Positions 16,395 through 25,820 of a DNA stretch of 64,000 nt are shown piece after piece. The stretch covers positions 6,079 through 70,078 of the forward strand of contig JAVBKX010000038.1 in NCBI GenBank assembly GCA_031553835.1, read 5' to 3'. Each line of letters starts with the position of its first letter. Positions within the stretch are counted from its first letter, which is position 1. The translations under genes were made by a program, and so were the position numbers. Below the pieces are notes generated by a model. It was not told where the DNA came from, did not search any database, and saw only the letters and a program-made list of their open reading frames with translations. Origin of the DNA: JAVBKX01 sp031553835. Lineage in GTDB: Bacteria > Bacteroidota > Bacteroidia > Bacteroidales > Azobacteroidaceae.

Positions 16395-17633
16395 ATGGCA
16401 AAACAGGCGAATGATGTTTGCAGTTTTTGTGGAAGAAAGAGTAAAGAAATAGGTTTTCTTATTTCCGGCTTAAATGCTGAAATCTGTAATGAATGTGCAG
16501 AGCAGGCTTATCGCATTGTGCAGGAATCCGCATTGGCAACGAAGAAAAAACATACTTTCAATATTCAGAAAAATGAACTTCCGAAACCATTAGAAATCAA
16601 AGCATTTCTTGATCAATATGTGATCGGACAGGATGACGCAAAACGTTACCTGTCCGTTTCTGTTTATAATCACTATAAACGTCTGATACAGGAAATCAAT
16701 ACAGACGATGTGGAAATCGAAAAATCCAATATAATTATGGTCGGATCAACCGGTACCGGAAAAACTTTATTGGCCAAAACGATTGCCCGTTTACTGAAAG
16801 TTCCTTTTACAATTGTTGATGCTACCGTGTTGACCGAAGCCGGTTATGTAGGGGAAGATATCGAAAGTATTTTGACCCGTTTGTTGCAAGTGGCCGACTA
16901 TAATGTTGAAGCAGCACAACGAGGCATTGTATTTATTGACGAAATCGATAAAATAGCTCGCAAAGGAGATAACCCTTCTATCACCCGGGATGTGAGCGGG
17001 GAAGGGGTGCAACAGGGATTGTTGAAGCTGTTGGAAGGCTCGGTGGTAAACGTTCCGCCTCAAGGTGGACGGAAGCATCCCGACCAAAAAATGATTGCTG
17101 TTGATACCAAAAATATTTTGTTTATCTGCGGCGGCGCTTTTGATGGCATAGAGAAGAAAATAGCTCAACGATTGAATACACAGGTGGTTGGCTATGCTTC
17201 ATTAAATAAACAGCAATACATTGATAAAGATCACTTGTTGAGTTACATCGCTCCTCAGGATTTGAAATCGTTCGGACTGATTCCCGAAATCATCGGACGA
17301 TTGCCCATCCTCACTTATCTTAATCCATTAGACAGGATGGCTTTGAGGAATATATTAACCGAACCGAAAAATTCCATTATAAAACAATATGTCAAAATAT
17401 TTGAAATGGATGGAATTGCCCTGACGTTTGATGAAGACGTGTATGAATATATCGTAGATAAAGCAATTGAATACAAATTGGGAGCCAGAGGATTACGCTC
17501 AATTTCCGAAGATATTATGATAGATGCGATGTTTCATTTTCCGTCAACAGAAGAGCGTGTACTGCATATCACGTTGGATTACGCTCAGGAGAAAGTTGAA
17601 AAAAGTGAGATCAAACGACGCACCGTTGCCTGA
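16395..17633 (+). CDS. clpX: ClpX unfoldase
   Basis: AAA+ unfoldase that feeds substrates to ClpP; 412 residues. The N-terminal zinc-binding domain has Cys9, Cys12, Cys31 and Cys34. Walker A GSTGTGKT is at residues 117-124. The pore loop GYVG, Walker B IVFIDEIDKI, the RKH loop GGRKHPDQ and sensor-region GLIPEIIGRLP are all present. It is translated 3 bases after clpP. Confidence 0.97.
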   Translation: MAKQANDVCSFCGRKSKEIGFLISGLNAEICNECAEQAYRIVQESALATKKKHTFNIQKNELPKPLEIKAFLDQYVIGQDDAKRYLSVSVYNHYKRLIQEINTDDVEIEKSNIIMVGSTGTGKTLLAKTIARLLKVPFTIVDATVLTEAGYVGEDIESILTRLLQVADYNVEAAQRGIVFIDEIDKIARKGDNPSITRDVSGEGVQQGLLKLLEGSVVNVPPQGGRKHPDQKMIAVDTKNILFICGGAFDGIEKKIAQRLNTQVVGYASLNKQQYIDKDHLLSYIAPQDLKSFGLIPEIIGRLPILTYLNPLDRMALRNILTEPKNSIIKQYVKIFEMDGIALTFDEDVYEYIVDKAIEYKLGARGLRSISEDIMIDAMFHFPSTEERVLHITLDYAQEKVEKSEIKRRTVA

Positions 17634-17651
17634 AAATTAATTTCCCGAAAT

Positions 17652-17683
17652 ATTGTTTTTTAAAATTCTATATTATACTTTTG
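17652..17683 (+). promoter_or_regulatory. Promoter for recQ
   Basis: ATTG (17652-17655), a 20-base spacer and TACTTTTG (17676-17683) in the 156-base clpX-recQ gap. Confidence 0.5.
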
Positions 17684-17789
17684 TTATAAACTAAGAACTA
17701 TAAGTGAAAAGTGTAAAAACTTTTTTCAGTATTATTATTTTGAATTTTAGTTGTTAGTTACTCGTTTTTAGTTTGAATGACAATAACGT

Positions 17790-19976
17790 ATGACGAATCA
17801 AAATTTTTTGATAAGTGCACTAAAAAAACATTTTGGATTTGATTCCTTCAAAGGGAATCAGGAAATTGTTATCCGGAATGTTTTGGCTGGGAAAGATACA
17901 TTTGTACTCATGCCCACGGGAGGAGGTAAATCACTTTGCTATCAACTGCCCTCATTACTTATGGAGGGCACCGCTATAGTGATTTCGCCCTTGATCGCTT
18001 TGATGAAAAATCAGGTAGATGCGATGCGTAATTTTAGTGAAGACAATGGTGTCGCTCACTTTATTAATTCTTCGCTGAACCGCGCGGCTATTGATAATGT
18101 CAAAGATGATATTTTGCACGGAAAGACCAAATTATTATATGTTGCGCCCGAATCTTTGACCAAGGATGAAAATATCGAATTCCTTCGTCAGGTAAAAGTT
18201 TCTTTTTATGCCGTAGATGAAGCGCACTGCATCTCGGAATGGGGGCATGATTTTCGCCCCGAATATCGTAGAATACGTCCTATCATTAATGAAATATCCA
18301 AAAAGCCGGTGATTGCTCTGACAGCTACAGCTACGCCAAAAGTACAACATGATATTCAGAAAAACTTAGGCATGATGAATGCAGCTGTGTTTAAGTCTTC
18401 TTTTAACCGGCATAATTTATATTACGAAGTCCGTCAAAAGACCAATGATATCGATAGGGATATCGTAAAATTTATCCGTTCACAAGCCGGAAAATCAGGC
18501 ATAGTCTATTGCCTTTCCCGTAAAAAAGTGGAAGATTTTGCCGAAATCCTGAAAGCAAACGGAATTAGCGCCAGGGCTTATCATGCCGGAATGGATTCGC
18601 AGGCACGCACTTCCAATCAGGATGCGTTTCTGATGGAAGAAGTGGATGTGATTGTGGCCACCATTGCCTTTGGAATGGGAATTGACAAACCGGATGTGCG
18701 CTATGTGATCCATTATGATATTCCGAAAAGTTTGGAGGGGTACTACCAGGAAACCGGAAGGGCAGGACGTGATGGAGGAGAAGGAAAATGTGTAGTTTTT
18801 TATGTAAATAAAGATCTTCAGAAGTTAGAAAAATTTATGCAAGGCAAACCGATCTCCGAACAGGAAATCGGAAAACAATTGCTGGAAGAAACCCGTTCGT
18901 ATGCAGAATCTTCTGTATGCAGGCGGAAAATATTGTTACATTATTTCGGGGAAAAGTATGGAGAGGAGAATTGTGGGAATTGTGATAATTGTTTAAATCC
19001 AAAAAAACAAGTGGAAGCGAAAGAACTGTTAATAACCGTATTAGAAACTGTTGCGGCATTAAAAGACAAATTTAAAACCGACCATGTGATTAATATTCTG
19101 TTGGGCAAAGAAACATCAGAAATTTTGTCGTACGAACACCAGGAACTGGAAATGTTTGGAACAGGTACGCATGAAGACGAGAAAACATGGAATACGGTCA
19201 TCAGGCAGGCTATGATTGCCGGCTATTTGGGAAAAGATATTGAAAATTATGGACTGTTAAAATTAACTCCTGCAGGAAAAAAATACCTGGAACATCCGAC
19301 GTCGTTCATGATTACCAAAGATAATGAATTCGAAGACGACGAAAATCCGGAAGAAGCTCCTGTAAGGGGAGGCGCCACTTCAGCTGTAGATCCGGTGCTT
19401 TATTCCATTATGAAAGATTTAAGGAAAAAATTGTCTAAAAAATTAGATGTGCCTCCTTATGTCATTTTTCAGGACCCGTCGCTCGAAGCCATGGCTACGA
19501 CTTATCCGATTACCATCGAAGAACTTCAGAATATACCCGGAGTCGGAGCCGGGAAAGCGAAACGATACGGACAACAATTTGTTGAAGTTATAAAACGTCA
19601 TGTTGAAGAAAATGAAATAGAACGTCCGGAAGATTTGAGGGTGCGTACTGTGGCCAACAAATCCAAAATGAAGGTGTTTATAGTGCAAAGCATTGATCGC
19701 AAGGTTGCCTTAGACGATATAGCCGTGACCAAGGGATTGGAGTTTTCAGAATTATTAGATGAGTTGGAAGCGATAGTATATTCCGGCACAAAAATCAATA
19801 TCGATTATTTTCTCAATGAAGTGATGGACGAAGACCATGTCGAAGACATTTATCTTTATTTCAAAGAATCAGAAACCGATGATCTGGAAGAAGCGATAAA
19901 AGAGCTTGGTAACTCATACACCGAAGAAGAAATTCGATTGGTCAGGATTAAATTTATTTCAGAAATGGCGAATTAA
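17790..19976 (+). CDS. recQ: RecQ family ATP-dependent DNA helicase
   Basis: 3'-5' helicase for recombination and fork repair; 728 residues. Motif I is PTGGGKS (about 42-48), the DEAH box is at about 143-146 with the aromatic-rich loop EWGHDFRPEYR after it, and motif VI reads QETGRAGRDG. The RecQ zinc site (Cys residues in CRRKILLHYFGE...CGNCDNC) is followed by a winged helix and an HRDC domain (about 530-610). A further C-terminal region of about 110 residues (rich in Glu/Asp) is longer than in E. coli RecQ (~610 residues) and is usual for Bacteroidota RecQ. Confidence 0.94.
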   Translation: MTNQNFLISALKKHFGFDSFKGNQEIVIRNVLAGKDTFVLMPTGGGKSLCYQLPSLLMEGTAIVISPLIALMKNQVDAMRNFSEDNGVAHFINSSLNRAAIDNVKDDILHGKTKLLYVAPESLTKDENIEFLRQVKVSFYAVDEAHCISEWGHDFRPEYRRIRPIINEISKKPVIALTATATPKVQHDIQKNLGMMNAAVFKSSFNRHNLYYEVRQKTNDIDRDIVKFIRSQAGKSGIVYCLSRKKVEDFAEILKANGISARAYHAGMDSQARTSNQDAFLMEEVDVIVATIAFGMGIDKPDVRYVIHYDIPKSLEGYYQETGRAGRDGGEGKCVVFYVNKDLQKLEKFMQGKPISEQEIGKQLLEETRSYAESSVCRRKILLHYFGEKYGEENCGNCDNCLNPKKQVEAKELLITVLETVAALKDKFKTDHVINILLGKETSEILSYEHQELEMFGTGTHEDEKTWNTVIRQAMIAGYLGKDIENYGLLKLTPAGKKYLEHPTSFMITKDNEFEDDENPEEAPVRGGATSAVDPVLYSIMKDLRKKLSKKLDVPPYVIFQDPSLEAMATTYPITIEELQNIPGVGAGKAKRYGQQFVEVIKRHVEENEIERPEDLRVRTVANKSKMKVFIVQSIDRKVALDDIAVTKGLEFSELLDELEAIVYSGTKINIDYFLNEVMDEDHVEDIYLYFKESETDDLEEAIKELGNSYTEEEIRLVRIKFISEMAN

Positions 19977-19992
19977 ATCGGGAAAAAATAAT

Positions 19993-20000
19993 TACATTTG
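19993..20000 (+). promoter_or_regulatory. -7 box upstream of guaB
   Basis: TACATTTG 28 bases before the guaB start. No good -33 TTTG is seen, so confidence is modest. Confidence 0.4.
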
Positions 20001-20028
20001 CTCGCAATAAATTCTAAAACCTCCTGTT

Positions 20029-21519
20029 ATGTCATTTATTGCAGATAAGGTGATTATGGATGGGCTAACTTTCGATGATGTATTGTTGGTCCCCGCTTAT
20101 TCCGAAGTTTTGCCCCGCGACGTTGACCTTTCAACAAAATTTTCGAGGAACATACAATTGAATATCCCAATGGTTTCAGCAGCCATGGATACAGTGACGG
20201 ATGCCAACCTGGCTATCGCGATTGCCCGTGAAGGAGGAATTGGCGTCATACATAAAAATATGAGCATTGAAGAACAGGCAAAACAGGTAAAGTCTGTAAA
20301 ACGTGCTGAAAACGGAATGATTTCCAATCCGGTTAGCATCAAACAAGGGAAAACCGTTGGCGATGCTTTGACCCTGATGGGTGAATATAAAATCGGCGGA
20401 ATTCCGGTAGTGGACGATGACAATCGTTTGGTCGGAATTGTTACCAACCGGGATTTACGGTTTCAGAAAAACATGGATTTGTTGGTGGAGGATGTGATGA
20501 CTTCCGAAGGATTGGTAACTACCAATCAATCGACTAATCTGGAGGCTGCTGCAGATATTCTTCAGCAATATAAAATAGAAAAACTCCCTGTCGTAGATGC
20601 TAAAAACAGGTTGGTTGGCCTGATTACTTATAAAGATATTACAAAAGCCAAAGATAAACCATCCGCTTGCAAAGATTTGCACGGACGGTTGCGGGTAGCT
20701 GCCGGAGTTGGCGTAACACAGGATGTTGCCGAACGTATCACTGCTTTAGTCGAATCTGATGTCGATGCGATTGTTATCGATACGGCGCATGGACATTCCA
20801 AGGGTGTAGTCGATACATTGAAACAAATGAAGCGACAATTTTCCAATGTGGATTTCATCGTTGGAAATATTGCTACATCTGAGGCTGCCCGGATGTTGGT
20901 TGACGCGGGAGCCGATGGTGTAAAAGTAGGTATTGGCCCGGGGTCGATTTGTACTACGCGCATTATTGCCGGAGTAGGAGTACCTCAACTTTCTGCAATA
21001 TATGAAGTCGCGAAGTCCGTCGAGGGTAGCGGAGTTCCGGTGATTGCCGATGGCGGATTGCGGTATTCCGGAGATATAGTGAAAGCGCTGGCTGCCGGAG
21101 GGTGGTCGGTCATGATGGGATCATTACTTGCCGGAGTGGAAGAGTCGCCCGGAGAAACCATTATTTATAACGGCAGGAAATTCAAAACATACCGGGGAAT
21201 GGGATCGCTCGAAGCCATGCAAAAAGGTTCTAAAGACCGCTATTTTCAGGATGTGGAAGATGATATCAAAAAATTAGTTCCGGAAGGCATTGCCGCCCGC
21301 GTGCCTTTTAAAGGAACTCTCTTTGAAGTGATTTATCAAATGGTTGGAGGATTACGTGCAGGCATGGGCTATTGCGGTGCAAAAAATATCGAAGCATTAC
21401 ATCAGGCTAAATTTGTGCGGATTACTAATGCCGGAATAGCAGAGAGTCATCCACATGATGTTTCGATTACGCAGGAAGCTCCAAACTATAGTTCGAATAT
21501 TAGAGGATCGAGAGATTAG
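20029..21519 (+). CDS. guaB: Inosine-5'-monophosphate dehydrogenase
   Basis: Oxidises IMP to XMP, the committed step of GMP synthesis; 496 residues. The N-terminal TIM-barrel half has LTFDDVLLVP; two CBS domains (about 95-210) with VVDDDNRLVG and VVDAKNRLVG interrupt the barrel. The catalytic Cys308 lies in GPGSICTTRI, and the mobile flap carries YRGMGS. The family layout is complete. Confidence 0.97.
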   Translation: MSFIADKVIMDGLTFDDVLLVPAYSEVLPRDVDLSTKFSRNIQLNIPMVSAAMDTVTDANLAIAIAREGGIGVIHKNMSIEEQAKQVKSVKRAENGMISNPVSIKQGKTVGDALTLMGEYKIGGIPVVDDDNRLVGIVTNRDLRFQKNMDLLVEDVMTSEGLVTTNQSTNLEAAADILQQYKIEKLPVVDAKNRLVGLITYKDITKAKDKPSACKDLHGRLRVAAGVGVTQDVAERITALVESDVDAIVIDTAHGHSKGVVDTLKQMKRQFSNVDFIVGNIATSEAARMLVDAGADGVKVGIGPGSICTTRIIAGVGVPQLSAIYEVAKSVEGSGVPVIADGGLRYSGDIVKALAAGGWSVMMGSLLAGVEESPGETIIYNGRKFKTYRGMGSLEAMQKGSKDRYFQDVEDDIKKLVPEGIAARVPFKGTLFEVIYQMVGGLRAGMGYCGAKNIEALHQAKFVRITNAGIAESHPHDVSITQEAPNYSSNIRGSRD

Positions 21520-21615
21520 AAATTCAAATCGGTACAATATTTTTTGCGCTCTTTCGTTTTAAATGGGTTGAGATAAAAGGAAAATAATATAAAATAAAAT
21601 AAATATATTGTGAGT

Positions 21616-23595
21616 ATGAAAAAACAATTTTTTGTTCTTGCCTTTGTTGTGTGCGCCGGAGTGAGTTTGGCGCAAGCTGGTAGCGATCCTGTTGTAATGA
21701 AAATTAATGGGAAAGATGTGAAAAAATCGGAGTTTGAGTATATCTATAAAAAGAATCAGCCGAAAGATGCTGTAATGGACCAAAAGGCGTTACAGGAATA
21801 CATCGAACTGTTTAAGAATTTCAAATTGAAAGTCGCAGAGGCGGAAGCATTAGGATTGGATACTACAGCCGCTTTCCGAAAAGAATTTAATGAATACAGA
21901 AGCCAATCGGCAAAACCTTACCAGTCTGATCTTCCAATGAATGAAAAATTGATAAGACAGGAATACGACCGGTTGAAAGAAATGATCGAATTCAGTAATA
22001 TTTTAATCAGCATCCCTTTGAGGAAAGATACTGCCGAAGCTTTATCTTTCAAGAGCGTGGTTCCTTCCGATACAGTCGCTTCATATAAAAGAGCGCAACA
22101 AGCGGCCAAACGATTGTCTAAACGTGAAGATTTTATTAAAGTTGCCAGGGAATATTCTGATGATGCGATGTCGCTCAAAGCTCTGCAACCTGCTTATATG
22201 GGATGGTTTTCTGCATTACGTTTTCCTGCCTCTTTAGAAGATGCCCTGTATCAGACGCCGGTAGGCAAGAGCAGTGCACCGGTTCGTACTACATTCGGAT
22301 ACCATCTGATTCAGGTGTTGAACAAGAAAAATGATCCGGGACAAATACGGGCTTCTCATATTTTAATTATGTGTCCGATGGATGCAGACCCTGATTCTGT
22401 GCAGAGAGCAGAGCAACGGATCAATGATATTTATGCGAAAGTAAAAAGTGGAGAAGATTTTGCCGAATTAGCCAAGGTCGAATCCGACGATAAAGGTTCC
22501 GGTTCCAGAGGTGGGGATCTTTCGTGGTTTGGCATGGGTGCCATGGTAAAAGAATTTCAAGATTCGGCCTTTGCATTGGAAAATATAGGAGATATATCAC
22601 AACCAGTCCGGTCTCAATTTGGCTTCCATATTATTAAGTTAACGGATAAAAAAGATTTTCCGTCTTATGAAGAAAAAAGAGATGAAATTATTTCACGTTT
22701 GTCTCGTTCCGACCGGGCAAAAGAATTGAAAGAACCTACTGCAAAGAAATTAAAAGAAGAAAATGGCTTTATATTCAAAGATTCAGCCTATCAGCTATTG
22801 GCCAATGCCGCTTTGCGTACTTTCCCTTCGGATAGTGCATTTTTAGCTGAATTCGCTAATAATGAAGAAATATTGTTTATTGCAGGCCAAACTCCTTACA
22901 AAATCAGTGATTTTATCGCTTTCCTGAAGAAAAACCAACGTTCGGTTTATACGCTTTCTACTGATTATTTGTCAGAGCGTTTCTTCGCTTTTGAACTGGA
23001 AATGTTACAAGAAGCAGAAAATAATTTATTGGAAACAAAATATCCTGAATTCAGAAATTTAATGAATGAATACCGGGATGGCATTTTACTTTTTGAAGTA
23101 AGTAATAATGAAGTCTGGGAAAAAGCGTCTAAAGATACGGAAGGATTGAACCGGTATTTTGAGGAAAATAAAGCAAAATATAATTGGGATAAACCACATT
23201 ATAAGGGATATGTTGTGCATTTCAAAGATGATAAAACAAAAAAGAAATTACTCAAAGAAGTTTCTAAAATGCCGGTTGACTCAGCTGCCGTTTATCTTTC
23301 CAAATTAGATGCGCAAGACGTAAAGGTGGATAAGAGAGGTTTATATGTGCAAGGCGATAATACAATCGTCGATGAATTGGTCTTTAAATCAGGTAAAGCA
23401 GTTATATCCTCCACTAATTTGCCCGCTTATGCTGTAATCGGAACGCTATTACCCACCGGTCCGGAAGAATATACTGATGTCAGAGGGTTGGTCATTACTG
23501 ATTATCAAAATTATTTAGAACAGAAATGGGTGGAAGAACTGAACCGCAGATATCCTGTTGTTATTTATCAGGATGTGGTGCAGACTATAAAATGA
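21616..23595 (+). CDS. Periplasmic peptidyl-prolyl isomerase with two parvulin domains
   Basis: Envelope protein-folding factor of the PpiC/parvulin (SurA/PrsA-like) class; about 659 residues from ATG 21616 (a GTG at 21610 is also in frame). A Sec signal peptide ends near LAQAG. Two parvulin domains are visible: a diverged one (about 115-245, with YMGWFSALRFPASLEDALYQ) and a better one (about 248-355, ASHILIMCP ... GGDLSWFGMG ... FGFHIIKLTDKK). The remaining ~300 residues are a helical C-terminal region of unknown fold. It is the first of four adjacent envelope genes; outer-membrane protein assembly is inferred. Confidence 0.88.
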   Translation: MKKQFFVLAFVVCAGVSLAQAGSDPVVMKINGKDVKKSEFEYIYKKNQPKDAVMDQKALQEYIELFKNFKLKVAEAEALGLDTTAAFRKEFNEYRSQSAKPYQSDLPMNEKLIRQEYDRLKEMIEFSNILISIPLRKDTAEALSFKSVVPSDTVASYKRAQQAAKRLSKREDFIKVAREYSDDAMSLKALQPAYMGWFSALRFPASLEDALYQTPVGKSSAPVRTTFGYHLIQVLNKKNDPGQIRASHILIMCPMDADPDSVQRAEQRINDIYAKVKSGEDFAELAKVESDDKGSGSRGGDLSWFGMGAMVKEFQDSAFALENIGDISQPVRSQFGFHIIKLTDKKDFPSYEEKRDEIISRLSRSDRAKELKEPTAKKLKEENGFIFKDSAYQLLANAALRTFPSDSAFLAEFANNEEILFIAGQTPYKISDFIAFLKKNQRSVYTLSTDYLSERFFAFELEMLQEAENNLLETKYPEFRNLMNEYRDGILLFEVSNNEVWEKASKDTEGLNRYFEENKAKYNWDKPHYKGYVVHFKDDKTKKKLLKEVSKMPVDSAAVYLSKLDAQDVKVDKRGLYVQGDNTIVDELVFKSGKAVISSTNLPAYAVIGTLLPTGPEEYTDVRGLVITDYQNYLEQKWVEELNRRYPVVIYQDVVQTIK

Positions 23596-23611
23596 TATAC
23601 TTTAACCTTTT

Positions 23612-24445
23612 ATGCGGAATTTTTTTGTTTTTGTCATATTATCTTTGCTCGCTGTTGCATGCAATCATTCGCAATCCACTTCGGGTGATATGATTGTGTC
23701 GGTTGGAGACGAGGTATTGACAAAAGAAGAAATGCACGCTATGTTTCCTGTCGGACTCTCGCAGGGGGACAGTATAATTTTGGCCGAGCATTTTATTCAG
23801 ACCTGGATACGGGATGAGTTGCTGTATCGGGTAGCTGCAAAAAATATATCAAACAAGGCAGAAATAGATCGTTTGGTAGATAACTACCGTAAATCGTTGG
23901 TGATCTATCAGTATCAGGATCGATTGGTCAGTGAGAAAGTTTCCAGGGAAATAGGAGAAGAAGAATTGTTGAAATATTATGAGGAAAATCGGGATAAATT
24001 TCAAGTGGATCGTCCGCTTTTTAAAGGATTGTTTATCAAAGTGCCGGTCGATGCTCCTCAATTGAACCAGATCAGGGAATGGTATAAATCGGCCAAACCG
24101 GCCGCATTGGAAAATTTAGATAAGTATAGTGTTCAGAATGCTGTAGTATATGATAATTTTTATGATCGCTGGGTGAGCCAAAGTGAAATTGAAGATCATT
24201 TGCCGGATGGAACGAATGCAGAATTAGTAAAAGGAAAGCCGATAGAGTTGCAAGACATTGATTATTGCTATTTTCTGAATATTTCCGAACGGTTGAATCC
24301 CGGAGATCCGGCTCCTTTTGTATATGTGGAAAATACAATTAGGGAAATCCTGATCAATCAAAAAAAATTGGACTTTTTGCAGCAAACGGAAAATACCTTA
24401 TACGAGACAGCTCTGAAGAAAGGTGAAATTAAGTTTAAAAATTAA
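23612..24445 (+). CDS. SurA-N-like lipoprotein
   Basis: 277-residue lipoprotein (signal peptide with Cys in LLAVAC, about residue 17). It begins with a SurA/parvulin-type N-terminal domain (VSVGDEVLTKEEM ... WIRDELLYRVA), with a linker YYEENRDKF typical of PpiC-domain neighbours, but I see no recognisable parvulin catalytic domain. It may be a chaperone-only member. It lies 16 bases after the previous gene, and its 3' end is followed within 8 bases by the next isomerase, so the three are one unit. Confidence 0.75.
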   Translation: MRNFFVFVILSLLAVACNHSQSTSGDMIVSVGDEVLTKEEMHAMFPVGLSQGDSIILAEHFIQTWIRDELLYRVAAKNISNKAEIDRLVDNYRKSLVIYQYQDRLVSEKVSREIGEEELLKYYEENRDKFQVDRPLFKGLFIKVPVDAPQLNQIREWYKSAKPAALENLDKYSVQNAVVYDNFYDRWVSQSEIEDHLPDGTNAELVKGKPIELQDIDYCYFLNISERLNPGDPAPFVYVENTIREILINQKKLDFLQQTENTLYETALKKGEIKFKN

Positions 24446-24452
24446 CACAAAT

Positions 24453-25820
24453 ATGGTAAATAATAAATGGATGGCGATTGCCGTTTTTTTGCTGGTGTTT
24501 TATTCAACATCGTTCAAAGCTCAGGATAATGTGATCGATGAAGTCATTTGGGTAGTAGGCGATGATGCCATTTTGAAATCCGACGTGGAAAATGCCAGAT
24601 TGGAAATGCAAATCAATGGAGAACGCTTTCCGGGAGATCCGTATTGCATTATTCCGGAGCAGATCGCTATTCAAAAACTGTATATTCACCAGGCAAAATT
24701 GGATAGTGTGGATGTTGGCGATTCGGAGGTTACTCAATATGTTGACCAATGGATTAACGGCGCCATTAAGGATATTGGTTCCCGCGAGAAATTAGAAGAA
24801 TATTTTAATAAACCATTGTCGCAGATACGTGAGGAAAGAAGAGAAACTGTACGCGATATGCTGATGACCCAGGAAGTGCAACGCAAAATAGTCGGAAATA
24901 TCAAATTAACTCCTTCTGATGTAAGACGTTATTATTCCAGTATATCTCAGGATAGTCTTCCTTTTATTCCTACTACAGTGGAAGTCGAAATTGTGACTGC
25001 CGAACCACAAATTTCGCTGAAAGAAATTGATGATGTAAAAGAACGGTTACGTGAGTTTACGGATCGGGTAAATAAAGGTGAAACCGAATTTTCGACATTG
25101 GCGCGTATGTATTCGGAAGATGGTTCTGCCCGCTATGGGGGGGAACTCGGATTTATGGGGAAAGCGGAATTTGTACCTGAATTTGCGGCCGTAGCATTTT
25201 CTTTGAATGATCCCAAAAAAGTTTCCCGGATTGTGGAAACCGAATATGGTTACCATATTATTCAATTGATTGAAAAACGTGGCGACCGGATTAATGTACG
25301 GCATATTTTGCTGAAACCGAAAGTGTCTCAGGAGGCGCTGAATAACGCGTCTCTGAAATTAGACTCCATCCGGACGGAGATCGAAACCAAAAAATTTACA
25401 TTTGAAGAAGCTGCTACTTATTTATCTGCAGATAAAGATACAAGAAATAATAAAGGGTTGATTGTCAATCAATCCCGGCAAAGTGAAAATGCTGGTACAG
25501 CCCGTTTTGAATTGCAGGAATTACCCCCTGAAATTGGAAAAGTGGTTTATGGTATGAAAGAAGGTGAAATTTCAAAACCATTTACCATGATTAACACCAA
25601 ACAAAAAGAAGTGGTTGCGATTGTAAAATTGAAATCGCGCGTGGAAGGACATAAAGCGAATATTTCTGACGACTATCAGGCCCTGCGGGCTATTGTGGAA
25701 GGTCGAAAACGGCAGGAAATCCTGAATAAATGGATTGCTCAAAAGCAAAAAGAGACTTATATCAGGATTAATGATAATTGGAAAAATTGTGACTTCCAAC
25801 GTGATGGTTGGGTAAAATGA
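24453..25820 (+). CDS. surA: SurA-like periplasmic chaperone/peptidyl-prolyl isomerase
   Basis: 455 residues from ATG 24453; an in-frame ATG at 24423 lies inside the previous gene and is not favoured. A signal peptide (about 1-25) is followed by a SurA N-domain opening with VIDEVIWVVGDDAILKSDVE, and then two parvulin domains: about 165-275 (YSEDGSARYGGELGFMG ... YGYHIIQLIEKRGD) and about 280-385 (INVRHILLKP). This is the domain layout of SurA, which escorts outer-membrane proteins through the periplasm. Its TGA stop overlaps the next start (ATGA). Confidence 0.9.
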   Translation: MVNNKWMAIAVFLLVFYSTSFKAQDNVIDEVIWVVGDDAILKSDVENARLEMQINGERFPGDPYCIIPEQIAIQKLYIHQAKLDSVDVGDSEVTQYVDQWINGAIKDIGSREKLEEYFNKPLSQIREERRETVRDMLMTQEVQRKIVGNIKLTPSDVRRYYSSISQDSLPFIPTTVEVEIVTAEPQISLKEIDDVKERLREFTDRVNKGETEFSTLARMYSEDGSARYGGELGFMGKAEFVPEFAAVAFSLNDPKKVSRIVETEYGYHIIQLIEKRGDRINVRHILLKPKVSQEALNNASLKLDSIRTEIETKKFTFEEAATYLSADKDTRNNKGLIVNQSRQSENAGTARFELQELPPEIGKVVYGMKEGEISKPFTMINTKQKEVVAIVKLKSRVEGHKANISDDYQALRAIVEGRKRQEILNKWIAQKQKETYIRINDNWKNCDFQRDGWVK